Shown here in pieces: positions 48,091 to 59,600 of a stretch of 64,000 bases of DNA (positions within the stretch are counted from its first letter, which is position 1; each line of letters starts with the position of its first letter). The position numbers and the translations under genes are program-made. This DNA comes from Colius striatus (lineage: Eukaryota; Chordata; Aves; Coliiformes; Coliidae), in assembly GCF_028858725.1 (NCBI RefSeq), contig NC_084766.1, positions 26,643,001-26,707,000 on the forward strand, read 5' to 3'. Under the pieces are notes generated by a model. It was not told the origin of the DNA. It saw only the letters and a list, made by a program, of their open reading frames with translations, and searched no databases.

Positions 48091-51000
48091 TGAGGGCACG
48101 GAGAGGAAATGCGCTCATTTTGCTTCTCGGATGTGTTCTGACCTCCTGGTGGTCGTGCCTGAGAGCTGGGAAAGCAGCTGAAACGCGGAACCTCTCTTAT
48201 CGTTCTTGTCGAAGCGATAGAGCAGATCCCACGGACGCAGAACCATTTCCCTGCTCAAAGCTGGCACGAGGAGTAACTTGCGAATCTGCCCAATGTCCTT
48301 TAGAGGCAGAGAAGTGGCACTAGTTTCCTTGTAGGGATGAGGGAGATAAGGCACAGCAGGGTTAACTGATAAAGGCCTCAGTAAGAGATTTAAAAGAGTG
48401 GGGTCCAACACTGCCCGCATTCCACAGTGAAAGGGCATCTTTGGGATCCAGCAGAGAGATGTTTGCTCAGCAGCAGTCACTTCCAGAAAGCTTAAGGGCA
48501 CCAGGTTTAAGCAACAGCATAGTAACAGCTATCCAATTTAGGGGAACAATAGATCCCTTTATTGCACTCTTAATTTTTCCACAGTATTGCAACAACTGTC
48601 TTGTATTACCACTGGTATGGCCTGTTGCATGTTCTTCACCACTGCTGCTGGTGCTTTTTAAGCTCAGGTGGTGGACGTGCTGTGGTGGGAGACAATCTGC
48701 GTGCTATGTTGCATTAAGACTTTGCAATACCCAAAGGGCACTAGGCAAATGTGGCACAACTTTGCACTGAAGCTGTCTAGCTTAAGAGTAATAACTGGGA
48801 CTGTTAAGTCTGCCTGTTCTTTGAATTTCCTGAAGTGCTTGTTGAATTAAGTAACAATTCTAATGTTATTCAAAGGGCTTATGTTTGTAATTGTGTGTGT
48901 ATGGGTATTATTTCCTTAGTGTCTGAATCCAGTTTATTCAAGTTTATTGGCAACCTGGGTGTTGTTAGTACATTCCTTTCTCATTATGCCATAATCTATG
49001 AAAATCATCTCTAGCAAGAGCAGCACTGGAGTCTCCCTGCTCCTGTGCTGCAGGACTCGGCCTGTCTCGGTGCATTATTTATTTCCCCTGGGAACTTCAC
49101 GGCAGCTCCGTCTCCAAGATCACAGCTATTCATCACCCAAGCCAGTGGAAAATGTCTATTAAATATCAGCTACATAAAATCTGACAAGGTAGTAATTACC
49201 GATTCTGACCGTGTATGTGTGTGTATATATATATATCTACACTCATTGGACAATACAAATCACTATAGGTTACAGTGACTATCATTTACATTCATGTGCA
49301 AAATTTCCCTCTGATACAGGGAAAAGGCCTGAACATTTTTCAAAAGAAGGCTCACATCCAAGCAGGTTATATTACATATCCACTGTCCCATTCAGGATCT
49401 GCTTTCTGTGACTCATAAGATGGTATAAAATTATGATAACAATACAATTCATGTAAATGGAAAAGTCAAACCAGGACACATTAATTTGATTTGTATTAGT
49501 TATTTTGAATCAGTTCAGCAGTTTTAAAGAGGAGGGAAAGCTAGAAGCACACATCCTGACAACTCCAGCACATGATTCATTGTTTGAGTATTGCTGCACT
49601 GCAGAAGACTTAAGATCATTATCTTGCTAAAGGTAGTAATTTATTTGATAATGAGCCAAGCTCCGCTAACCCGACTCAGATATTGTGCAGGACCTGAGCA
49701 ATGGAGTAACAGTACCACAGTTCCACACATGCTGGGCCATAAGCTGTGGCTCTGTGACGTGGCTGCTACTGAAGCAGAAATTAGATATAATAATATTGTT
49801 TCTAAAGTGAACTCTGAGATCCTATCAGCAGGACTGGGACAAGAGCAAGATTTAGGCTGAAAATTAACTTCTAGATATCTCTCTCAGCCTCTTTCAGACA
49901 CTTCAGAAGGTCAAGGAATTATTTTACTTTTTCTACTAGTTTTGCTAATCTGTTACAAAACTAGTAATATTTACTTAAACTATTATAAACAGTAAATAAA
50001 AATCATCATGCAAGACCTACAAAGAGAGAACTGGGGATATGATAGAGAGGCCATGGACAGACAGCAGTGAAACAGGTTGTAGTAGAGTTTCCAGCTGTCA
50101 GCTTCACAACCAACACAAGAGATGGCTGCCAACCTGCAGCACTCCGAGGGATCACATTCACAGCACAGGCAAAGCAATAATGATACTCTTGCTCAAGTCA
50201 GGCCTGGCTGGGGCCCTGCCTGTTATACTGCAAGTGTTTATGTAAGCCTGGAGGAGATTACAGAAGGACAGTATTTTAATCAGCACAGCTCAGCATGGCC
50301 CAGCAGAGTAGGAGCAGGAGCAGATCATGGGGAGAGGGAATGGGGAACTCCCACCCATGACTATTTCACACCTCCTAGCTACCATGCAAGGAAATGTGCA
50401 GGGAGGTGAGGTCACCTCCTCACAGCTCAACATACGGTGTCCTCATCTACCCCCTTACATCTGACCTTATAAACATTTTAAATCTCTGATTTCTATAGCC
50501 TTCCTGGGGTAGTAATAGTTTTTAATAGTCTCTTCCTCCCAGAGGACTCAAGTGTCAAGTGAAAGATGCCAGATACATTTTCAGCTAAGGAACGACTTGG
50601 TAGTTGAGAGTTAAGACTGAAGAATAAAATATGAGGGGAACAGGAATCAGAGGTTAGGGCCTGGGTTCTACTGCTCAAACCAAAAAGCTGTTGGAAAGCT
50701 GGGAGGAATTCTTTCTGCAGATGAACACTTGATGACTTTAGACATACTTGAAACCTATTTTTAAATACACCCAATTGTTGATGAAGACATCCATCAATAG
50801 CCAATTGTTGGGAAGACAGCCATGGATCAGAACTAGTGAGCAGGTAAAGAAAACCATCTGTTGAAGAAACCTGAGTGCCGTGCAGGGCCAAGTGTGTTTA
50901 TATTAGTTACCTTGTAGGCTTTTCTTGTAGTCTTTCTAGGGGTTGATGGTCCTGGGCAGCCTGGATGGGAAGCTGGGGCAGCCAGGGTGGGAGGATGTAA

Positions 51001-51732
51001 CTTTTACTATTCCTCCAAATGTCCCCACTCCCATCACTCTCCAAAGCTGTAGGTCAGATTGGCAGCATAAACCATAACACTGGTGGTGGTAAGAGCCCAC
51101 AGTGGGCAGCAATGGCCATGGGGATCTGCAGAGCATTGCTTTCCTCCAGTGGCTGTGGAGGTTCGCTGTGTTTGGCTCAGAGAAGGGTAAGAGAGAGGAA
51201 TTTTCTAACAAGCGTGACAGACACTGTAATCCTAGTTGCATAACTGAGAGGAAAAACAAGGCTGGAAAACCCTTTTGCACTTTCAAACTATGCAAGTTCA
51301 GCTTAGTTCCAGGATTATTGACTTAGTTTTGGTTGCTGTCCATAACTGTAATCTGTTCTATTCTTTTATGTAGAACATGTAATTGTATGTTATACACAGA
51401 CGGCTCGTCAGCTTTGGCTTCTGTCTCAGAACTAATTGAGCTCCTTGTTTGGGTGATTTTATTAATTAAAACAGTTCCACAGCTTAACTTTTTATGAAAA
51501 TGGTAATGGTTCTTCCTCTTGAGATCATTGGCTCAATTCTAGTGCCAAACACAATGACATCTCTTTGAGATGTTGCGTGCTCTTTATGAACAAAGTAGAA
51601 GCCACAATCCAATTTAAACTGAACAACTGTTCACATTATAAAACTATCATTTAGTTTGAAAGTAACAGGAGGAGAGGACTATCAAAAAGAATATAAGAAA
51701 AATATCAGTTGGATAATTGAAGGCTAATGAAG

Positions 51733-52308
51733 GCATTCTGGGGTACATCAAGAAGAGTGCAGACAGCAGCTTGAGGGAGGTTTTCCTCCCCCTCTACTCT
51801 GCTCTGGTGAGGCCTCATCTGGGGTCCTGTGTCCAGTTCTGGGCTCCCCAGCTCAGGAGAGAAAAAGAATTGCTGAAGAGATGATCCCAAGATGATCAGG
51901 GGACTGGAGCATCTTCCTTATGAGGAAAGACTGTGGAGCCTGGGGCTGTTCAGCCTGGATAATACTGAGGGAGGGACCTCATTAATACTTACAAGTATTT
52001 AAAAGGTGTATCAAGAAGATGAGGTGGCACTTTTTTTCTGCAGCATCCAGTGACAGGACAAGAGATAATGGACAAAAGCTGGAACACAAAAAGTTCTACT
52101 TAAATATAAACTATTTCACTGTTGAGGTGAGGGAGCCCTGGCACAGGATGCCCAGGGAGCATGTGGAGTCTCCTTGTGTGGAGGGTTTCAAAACCTGCCT
52201 GGACACGTTCCTGTGTGACCTGATTGAGGTGAGCCCGCTTTAGCAAGGAGCTGGACTGGATGATCTCTAGAGTTCTCTTCCAACCTCTACCACTCCGTGA
52301 TTCTGTAA
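51733..52308 (+). mobile_element. CR1 LINE 3' segment, about 575 bp
   Basis: Plus-strand CR1 with part of the 3' coding region: CTGTTCAGCCTGGATAA, GGCACAGGATGCCCAGGGAG and CTGGACACGTTCCTGTGTGA. It ends GGATGATCTCTAGAG ... GTGATTCTGTAAT. This is the longest CR1 in the window. It is old, with indels that break the reading frame. Confidence 0.93.
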
Positions 52309-54053
52309 TTAAATAATCAAGGACTTCATAGCATTTCTTTGTCACCGGAGAAAAAGGAAGTATTTTTTTAGTAAGCTCTTGTTCCTTTTAATGCTGAAAA
52401 AATGATTTAACAGTGATAAACTGGCTTAGGGTACATCCCAGGATGTCAGCCCACTGGCAGCCTCTGGTGTTGGAGGCCATGATGTGATGGATTCTCATAC
52501 TGCTAGGGAAATTACAAGACATGCAGTTAGAGAAGTCATATTTCTGTAACACATTTGTAATACATGTACATTAATATTTTAATATTAGCAAATTGGAAGA
52601 AAACCTTTGGTTTCCCTAGTGCTGCTCTCCCATTGATTATATTACCTGAGTATACTGTGCAAAGTTGTATGCAAATAGAAGACCTCATCCATGAACACAT
52701 ATCCACCCAAACCTTGTAGTCTCCACGTCTGTATTTCTGTTTGTAACACGCTTCTGAACCAGAAAAGCGTGTCAGGGCCGAAGACAGCTACAGTCTAGGG
52801 GGCAGTTTATCCAACCACGGTGGTTGTGGAGTGCCACCTAGTGATGTTCTTCCTTACAACAGCGTGGCCTGAAAGGAAACTCATTTCGATCCCCTTAACT
52901 CCGGGGCTTTCCTCTCAGTTCTTATCGCTACCTTCCAGTGCCCACAAGGTTCATTTTACACTTTTCAGAAGACATGTACTGTCATGGTCCCTGCCCCAAA
53001 TTTCATACATTTTCCTGGGTGATGTTATGATGAGATTTTACTCTATTTATTTATATCTCTGTGGTAGCACATAAATCCCTGCACTTAGGACGTGATGGCT
53101 TATCATTTTCATGCCACTACAGTTTAAAACAGGCATTAAATTAACTGCCTGAGGGTTGTGACCTCGAATAAATCAGTGAGCAAATATTTCTTCTCTAGTA
53201 ACCCTTTCTGCATGCACACAAGCCCACCTCACTCATTCTGCTTATTTACCATGAAGTACAGGTGTCTCTTGAACAAACTCAGACAGTTAGGGAAATAAAT
53301 ATCATTCTTCTCAATGAACTTAAATTTTCTGGGTCTGGATTGTTTCTGTTGTTAATAGAGATGTTTTTATTTTTGGTAATCTGTTTATTTTTTTCTTCTT
53401 CTGTGGCTGTGGGAGTTTTTGCTCTTACTAGCAGAAAGGTTTTCCCAGAGCCAGGAACAAAGGTTCAGCTTAAAAGGGAACATTAAAAAGTGATCCCACT
53501 TCAAGAACTCCACTTCATCTGGAGGTTCATGCTATGACATGACCACATCACTTACGGCTATGAGAGTCACAACACTAATGCAGGATGGCAAATGTGGTCA
53601 TTTCCACTTTACTGATGAACATAAAGTGCAGGGATTTTTAAATGGGTGGTCCCAAGCTACAGAAAAAACTCAGATGTCCTCTTCAGTGGCAGTGCAGCTC
53701 CTCAGTCATGAACTTGTTGAGGTTCAGTGGGTTTGTAGCAGAACTAATTCAAAGTAAATGTCTGAATCTTATCACAGATTTCTGTGCTGGTTACACTTCA
53801 AACTGTGCTACGAGTTGTGATATTTTAAGGCACGGTGGCTGGCTTGTCAAATTGGGCTTTAGCATGAGTTATCATGGATACCTAACACAGTCACCTTACT
53901 ATGTCTACAGTAAAGTTAGAGGTACAGCTACCATGATGGTAAACTCTTCAAATGTGAATGAATTTAGCTCAAATGGCACTTGTCATGATGACCAGTCTAT
54001 ACAGCCACCATTTAGAGGGTCTCACGGGACACAAATCAGCAGGACTTTGAAAA

Positions 54054-54165
54054 ACAGAATTATAGAATGGTTTGAGTTGGAAGGGACTTCTCAAGGTCAC
54101 CTAATCCAAGCCCTCTGCAATGAGCAGGGACATCTTCAACTAGGTCAGGAAGCTCATGGGAATGC
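54054..54165 (-). mobile_element. CR1 LINE 3' fragment
   Basis: Reverse-complement CR1 tail: ATAGAATGGTTTGAGTTGGA, AGGGACTTCTCAAGGTCACC and TAATCCAAGCCC. It lies within a 196-codon open frame, which is therefore not a gene. Confidence 0.88.
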
Positions 54166-55029
54166 CTCAATAAATGAGTATCATTTTTGGACACGTGTAT
54201 GTTGTTACCCACAAGTGCAAACACAAGCCTAAAGCACAAAGGAACTACCTCCTGTCTTAAATATCCACTCCTGTCTTGTTTTTAAAACCATAAGAAAGAG
54301 TATGATAATTATCACAGTTATATATTTAATATGTAAATGGAAGGGGTTTTTATCATGTAATATTTTTGTTTACATTTCTAAACTTACCTCCTTCTTCCAG
54401 CAGGATTTTGGTAACAAAATTAAATTGACATTTCTTTACCAGTTCAGCCTTTTTGGTTTTAAGGTCTAAAAGTTTGGTCCTCTCAAGAAATCCTAGAATT
54501 AAGGAATTTATCATGATCACCTGCCTGGTAATTTTATTATGTGAGAAACATCACTACAAAAGAAAACGAGGAGAAAGGAAGAGAGCAAAACCCAAAAAAG
54601 GCACTTTATTGATTAATTTTTTAATTAGAAGCGTGCTTTGAAATGATTGAAATTACTCAGCATGTAGAATATTTTGTAAATTAAGTGATACATACAGAGA
54701 ATATATTATAAAATGTGTATTATTCTGCAGTTCTAATGGTAAAATAAGACCATTTGAAATTGCCTATTTTGCCATGTAATCAGTAAAACGAAGCGCTACA
54801 ATTCAGGCTCCATTAACCCAGGAAGAAAAGAAGTTTTCCATCATCGTTATTAGTATCAAGTGGTACTTGAAGGTCATAACCAACATCAATTCTGCTAGGG
54901 AGTGTATACATGGCACAATACATTCCCTGCCCTAAAACTCTATTCAGGGAAACAATTTGGGATCTCACAGAGATAAACCCCTAATATTTCAAGGGTTAGC
55001 TGGGAGTAGAGCAAGCAGCAGCAGCTGAT

Positions 55030-55620
55030 CCTTAAGCATAGTGCAGAGCTTCTCCTTGGCTTCCCCTTTTCACAGTGGTTTGTACAAAATCATCCTCATG
55101 CACAGACAAACTGGTGTGAATAATCAGGTGCAACAAAATTGATACCAAAGATACAAAGAATGGAAGAACAGATCCCCTTTGACAGATAAGATGAGCAAGT
55201 CCGGGTGAAGAACAGACCCCCCTTTGTGCAGTTGGTATACAAAGAAGGGAAGAAAAGACCCCCTTGCTGTAAAATTTGCACAAATGAGATAAGCAAGTCT
55301 GTGATACAGGGCAATTTGCATGCCAGTTAGTACTAAGCATCCTGGTTCTGCTGAGTGAGTTACAAAAGCAGAAGTTGGCAAGTTGTGAGTTGTTAGCTAT
55401 ATATGGGCAAACTGAGTTGAAATCTACCTCTAAACAACCATCAGAGACCTTTCCCCAAATACAGCACAGTGACACGGGGGCTGTTTCACAATATACATTA
55501 GATTGATAGGAATATTCATTTTCTTCATGTATATAATGAGCGTGCCTTTGTCCCTTGGTGTGAATGTTAGGAGGTGAGATCCCTGTGCACTCAGCACTGT
55601 AATAAACCAATGTTGGCTTT
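55030..55620 (+). mobile_element. Probable retroviral LTR (boundaries unresolved)
   Basis: LTR-like plan on the plus strand: TATA-like CATGTATATAATGAGCG, a short GT/C-rich stretch with CACTCAGCACTG, then AATAAACCAATGTTGGCTTT at about 55600, resembling a retroviral R/poly(A) region. Upstream are diverged direct repeats of a GAAGAACAGACCCCCTTT unit (about 55163-55265). No clear TG start or target duplication was found. The long minus-strand open frame over this block is judged to be a by-product. Confidence 0.5.
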
Positions 55621-55634
55621 CTAAACTATCATTT

Positions 55635-56075
55635 GAATCATAGAATCATTTCAGTTGGAAAAGACCTTTAAGATCAAGTCCAACCACTAAGCTCATACTG
55701 CCAAGCCCATCAATTAACTGTGTCCTTCAGCACCTCATCTACATGTCTTTTAAATATCTCCAGGGATGGTGACTCCACCACCTCCCTGGGCAGCCTGTGC
55801 CAGTGTCTGACAGCCCTCTCGATGAAAAAGATTTTCCTAGTGTCCAATCTAAACCTGCCTGGTGCAACTGGAGGCCATTTCCTCCTGTCCTGTCATTCCT
55901 TACTGGGGAGAAGAAACTGATCGCCACCTAACTAAAACCTCCTGTCAGATAGTCATGAGCGATCATGTCTCCCCTCAGCTTCCTCTTCTCTAGGCTGAAC
56001 ACCTCCAGTTTCCTCAGCCACTCCTCATCAGACTTGTTCTCCAGACCCTTCACCAGCTCTGTTGCCTGTTTGGAG
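55635..56075 (-). mobile_element. CR1 LINE 3' segment, about 440 bp
   Basis: Minus-strand CR1: AATCATAGAATCATTTCAGT, TTGGAAAAGACCTTTAAGAT, then GGTGACTCCACCACCTCCCT, GGGCAGCCTGTGCCAGTGTC and CTTCTCTAGGCTGAACA. It ends about 150 bp before the CFAP58 CpG island. Confidence 0.93.
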
Positions 56076-56229
56076 AGTTTTCTTGGTTACCATTTTCAGT
56101 AAGAAAACGACAGAAGACAGGCTTCAAATAGAACACGTGCCCCAAACCCGCACCAATCCCCTTTATATCACCTTCCACCAGACCCTGACACCCTCCATGT
56201 CCTGAGGCGAAGCCTGGCTCTACCTGTGG

Positions 56230-56631
56230 AGCTGCTGCACCTCGCTGACCACACTGTTCAGCTTCGGGAGCGGCCTTTCGTAGCAGAGGCGAAGCACGCC
56301 TCAGTCTCGGCGATTACAACCCTGACGGGTGAATTTCAACAGCGAGATGGTCACCTGTGCAGGAAATCTCCGAGGCCGACGGGGATGGAGGGTGATCACG
56401 TCTTTGCAGAGGGCCGCGCTGAGCCTCTCCGAGCAGCTTCTGGAGCAGCAGAGCGGGGCGCAGGGAGTGCAAAGCGTCCCCGGGTGCAAAGCGGCCCCGT
56501 GGCGCAACGGCCCGCCCCGGCCCCGCCCGCTGCCGTTGCTACGATACGGCGAGGCGGCCTCGGCACCGCCGCGGCCTCGGGCTGCCACAGCTCCGGTCCC
56601 GGCCGCGGCCCGGCCCCTGCCCGCCGGCACC
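56230..56631 (+). promoter_or_regulatory. CFAP58 CpG-island promoter and 5' UTR
   Basis: CpG-rich block rising sharply at about 56,400 and ending at the CFAP58 ATG. The start codon context is good (GCACCATGG). A GTTGCTA at 56535-56541 resembles one half of an RFX X-box, which would fit a ciliary gene, but the second half is poor. Confidence 0.7.
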
Positions 56632-56640
56632 ATGGCTGAG
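56632..56640 (+). CDS. CFAP58: CFAP58 coding exon 1 (three codons)
   Basis: ATG GCT GAG followed directly by the donor GTGAGC. The Kozak context is strong, and MAE is the expected CFAP58 start. Confidence 0.92.
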
Positions 56641-59600
56641 GTGAGCTTCCCCCACCCCTCCATTCCCCACCTGTGTTCCTGACAGGACGAGCGCCGTGAC
56701 TCAGAATATGCCCATAGCATCACCGAGATATCATCTGCATCCATATACCACATTTAGGTGTCTGTCGGGTTACCTCTGTGCCCGGAGCTCGGTTAGATCC
56801 TGTGTTGAAAGCAGGAGAGTTAGGCTACTTGTACATTGGCAGTAGTAACGCTGAAATTTTAGGGATTCCTGCTACTTTTAAGGTCGTAGGTGTGATTCCC
56901 CCCTTCCCTCCCCCCAATACCAGCAGGAACATGGTGTTTGGTATTCTAGGTGCCTTTGCTGTTTTCCCACTGAAGTTTCGCACACAGAACCTCCCACCCC
57001 TCAAATCAGAGCCTTGTCATGGAGGGGATTTTGGAGCCAAATGAACAACAAATGAAACACGTTGCTTTACTCTCAGTTTTAATTCTTTTTTAGAATTTTG
57101 AAATGTCTTGCCTTTACACTGTTTGTGTTCAAATGGTCAGTAGGGGCCTGAACCACTTTTGAAATATCAGTCCATTGGGGAAGGGGAATATGAAGGCATA
57201 TTTGTAACGTTGTGGAAGCTGTGCCTCTCCTCTGTGGAGAGCATTAGCTATAAACTCATGGCCAGCGCTAACAGGAAAGCTGTTTTCCTGTCCAAGTGAG
57301 TCCACCTCTGAGATGAGACTCTAAGGCTATACCTAGACTTCAAACTGTGGTGTAGGAACATTCTGAGCAAGCTTGAGGAATGGCAGCCGTGTATCCGTGA
57401 TGGGCTGATTTATCTTGCTGCTTATCAGATCATACCAGCTCCAGAGAGGTGCCCATAATGGCTCCTCTTGGTATGATTGTGTTCTGTTGAAGGCTATGAT
57501 GGAGGCTTATTTTAAGCTGTTTTGAAAGATATTGGTGGAATTTGGTGTCCGGAAACCAAGCTGACAAAATACGGTGTTAGAACGAAGCTAGATCAAAAAT
57601 GTCCCTTGTGAAAGGTTTAATAGTAACATTTCCTGCAGAGGAAGGATTTGATTGTGTTGGCGTTACTGGAGCTTTCAGGCACACTTATCTGCAAGTGATT
57701 TGCTGGTGCTATCTGCATAGAAAGCATGAACTAATCAGACTTTAGAGTGTAGAGAACTGGGAAGAACTGAGCCTAAATACCAGGCTTCCTGAGTAGTTGA
57801 TGTATTATTTAAACACTATCACAATGATGATATTTTACAGACGTACCTTTAAAGTAGTTGTGCTGCTCAACTACAGGAACTCTGACTGTTGAAGCACAAG
57901 TCATTTCAGTAAAATTACAGGAGATCTGTTTGAAAAGTAGCCTGTAGTATGCATATCATATGCTAGCAAGAGAACTGTTAGTTCAGAAGGGTTTTTTTTT
58001 GGTTTCTTTGTAGCTATTACACACACTTTTTATATTCTAGGCTCATAAGTGAGATGTTGAAATCCTCCTGTTTGTTGATTATCTATCTCATTTCATTCAG
58101 GAAAAGTCTGGCAAACCATATCTAGAAGAAAGTGCATTTGAAGCACTGGAAAAAGACTTCCAAGAAGTCATCAATCTACTTAAGGGAGATAAAACTCTGG
58201 AGAAGTTCCGAATAGAATATGAGAAGCTCCATGGTGTTCTGAAGAAGTCTCACGAAAATGAAAAGCGTCTTATGGAGAAATGCAGGGAGCTGAATGCTGA
58301 GCTTGTGGTGAATTCATCTAAAGTAACTGCGCTCACAAAGCTCTTGAAAGATGATCAGGGAACTATATCATCACTGAAGACGGTAAAGTTTTGAATAGAA
58401 TTAAATATGGTCTGAAATTGGTAACGAAAAACATGGTAATGAGAAAAGCATGATCAAGAACACTTTATGTCATGTAGAGAACTAGATGGAGGACTGAGTA
58501 TAGACAGAGCTGACATATCCAATTCTTAAACCTCTGCTTTGCTACCAACAGCTTTGTTTCCTCAGCCTGGTATTTTTACAGGTCCCACTCAAATTCTGTG
58601 TTTATTTGTACTAAACCTACTCCCTGAACTTTCAGGTACTCACTAATAGTTTTTCCTTAAGCTTTCTGTCTCTAAAATAGCATATTTTCAACCTAATACA
58701 CAGGTTTTGATTCATTAATATTTTTGAAGGGCTGCTTGGATGTTAACTGGTGCCAGAACATTAAAAAAAATATACTTACTCACTGAAATATGGATTGTAG
58801 ACCAGAGAAGTGTCACCAACTCATATAAATAAATGTTTCACAGTGCTTTTGAGGAGGAATCCTATATAGCATTTGGATATGTTTTTACCAATTTACTCTG
58901 ATGTGTTCTTTGTTATTATTGATTTGAACCCTGTCAAATCAAAGTGCTTGACTTGCTGTTTTTAGCCTTACAGTGAGGTTTGACTAACAGAAACCTAAAG
59001 CTGCCAAAAGATCAGAAGACTGTGTTTTGAACTTTTCTGCTTCTGATAGGCTGTGGTACCTAGACAGGCTTTAATTTAGCATTTGAGAAACCTCCACACC
59101 TTACAATGAAGTGGTTTGTTCCAGCAAAATAAATTCAATGTAGCAATCTAGAGTGATCTATGAGCGCTGCAGAAATAGAAGTTCTTTGAAATGAAGTTTT
59201 CTGTCCTTAGAATTATGAAGAAAACACGCTCAGAGTAAAGATAAATAGCAGTACTGTCATCCTATGGCTGCAGCTTGCAAGTACTGTTCGAAGCATCCTC
59301 AAGGAGGAGGAAAACTAGGTAAAAAGTCTAGTTAAATTTCACTGCTGTTAATGAAAGCCTGGTAAGTGAGTGCTGGGAACCACAATAGTCCTTATAATTT
59401 TCTTTCTGCTATTACATGGCAATACTCTGAGTCTGAACTGCAGCAGAGGCAATCCTCAGATGTTCCCAAGCTGAGGAGACATTGCCTTAGTAATGGCATA
59501 AAACTGAGCAGTGGAAGATAAGGAAAAATAAGAGCCCTTCCCATTTCAGCAGCTAATTTGAAACTCAGGCAAGGTATGGCTTACCCATACCACGCACTAA

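Larger units (their letters stand above)
48100..56220. other. Intergenic region between ITPRIP and CFAP58 (divergent 5' ends)
   Basis: About 8 kb without a recognisable gene. It has CR1 fragments at 51733-52308, 54054-54165 and 55635-56075, a probable LTR near 55030-55620, and a short GT/AT run at 49214-49237. Confidence 0.7.

Noticed and set aside
53642-54232. 196-codon plus-strand open frame
   Set aside because: It includes a reverse-oriented CR1 tail (54054-54165), has no recognisable protein character, and has no splice partners.
55032-55610. 192-codon minus-strand open frame rich in Cys and Ser
   Set aside because: It lies antisense over a repetitive LTR-like block; its repeated Ser/Phe/Leu patterns come from the direct repeats. 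It does not resemble a known family.
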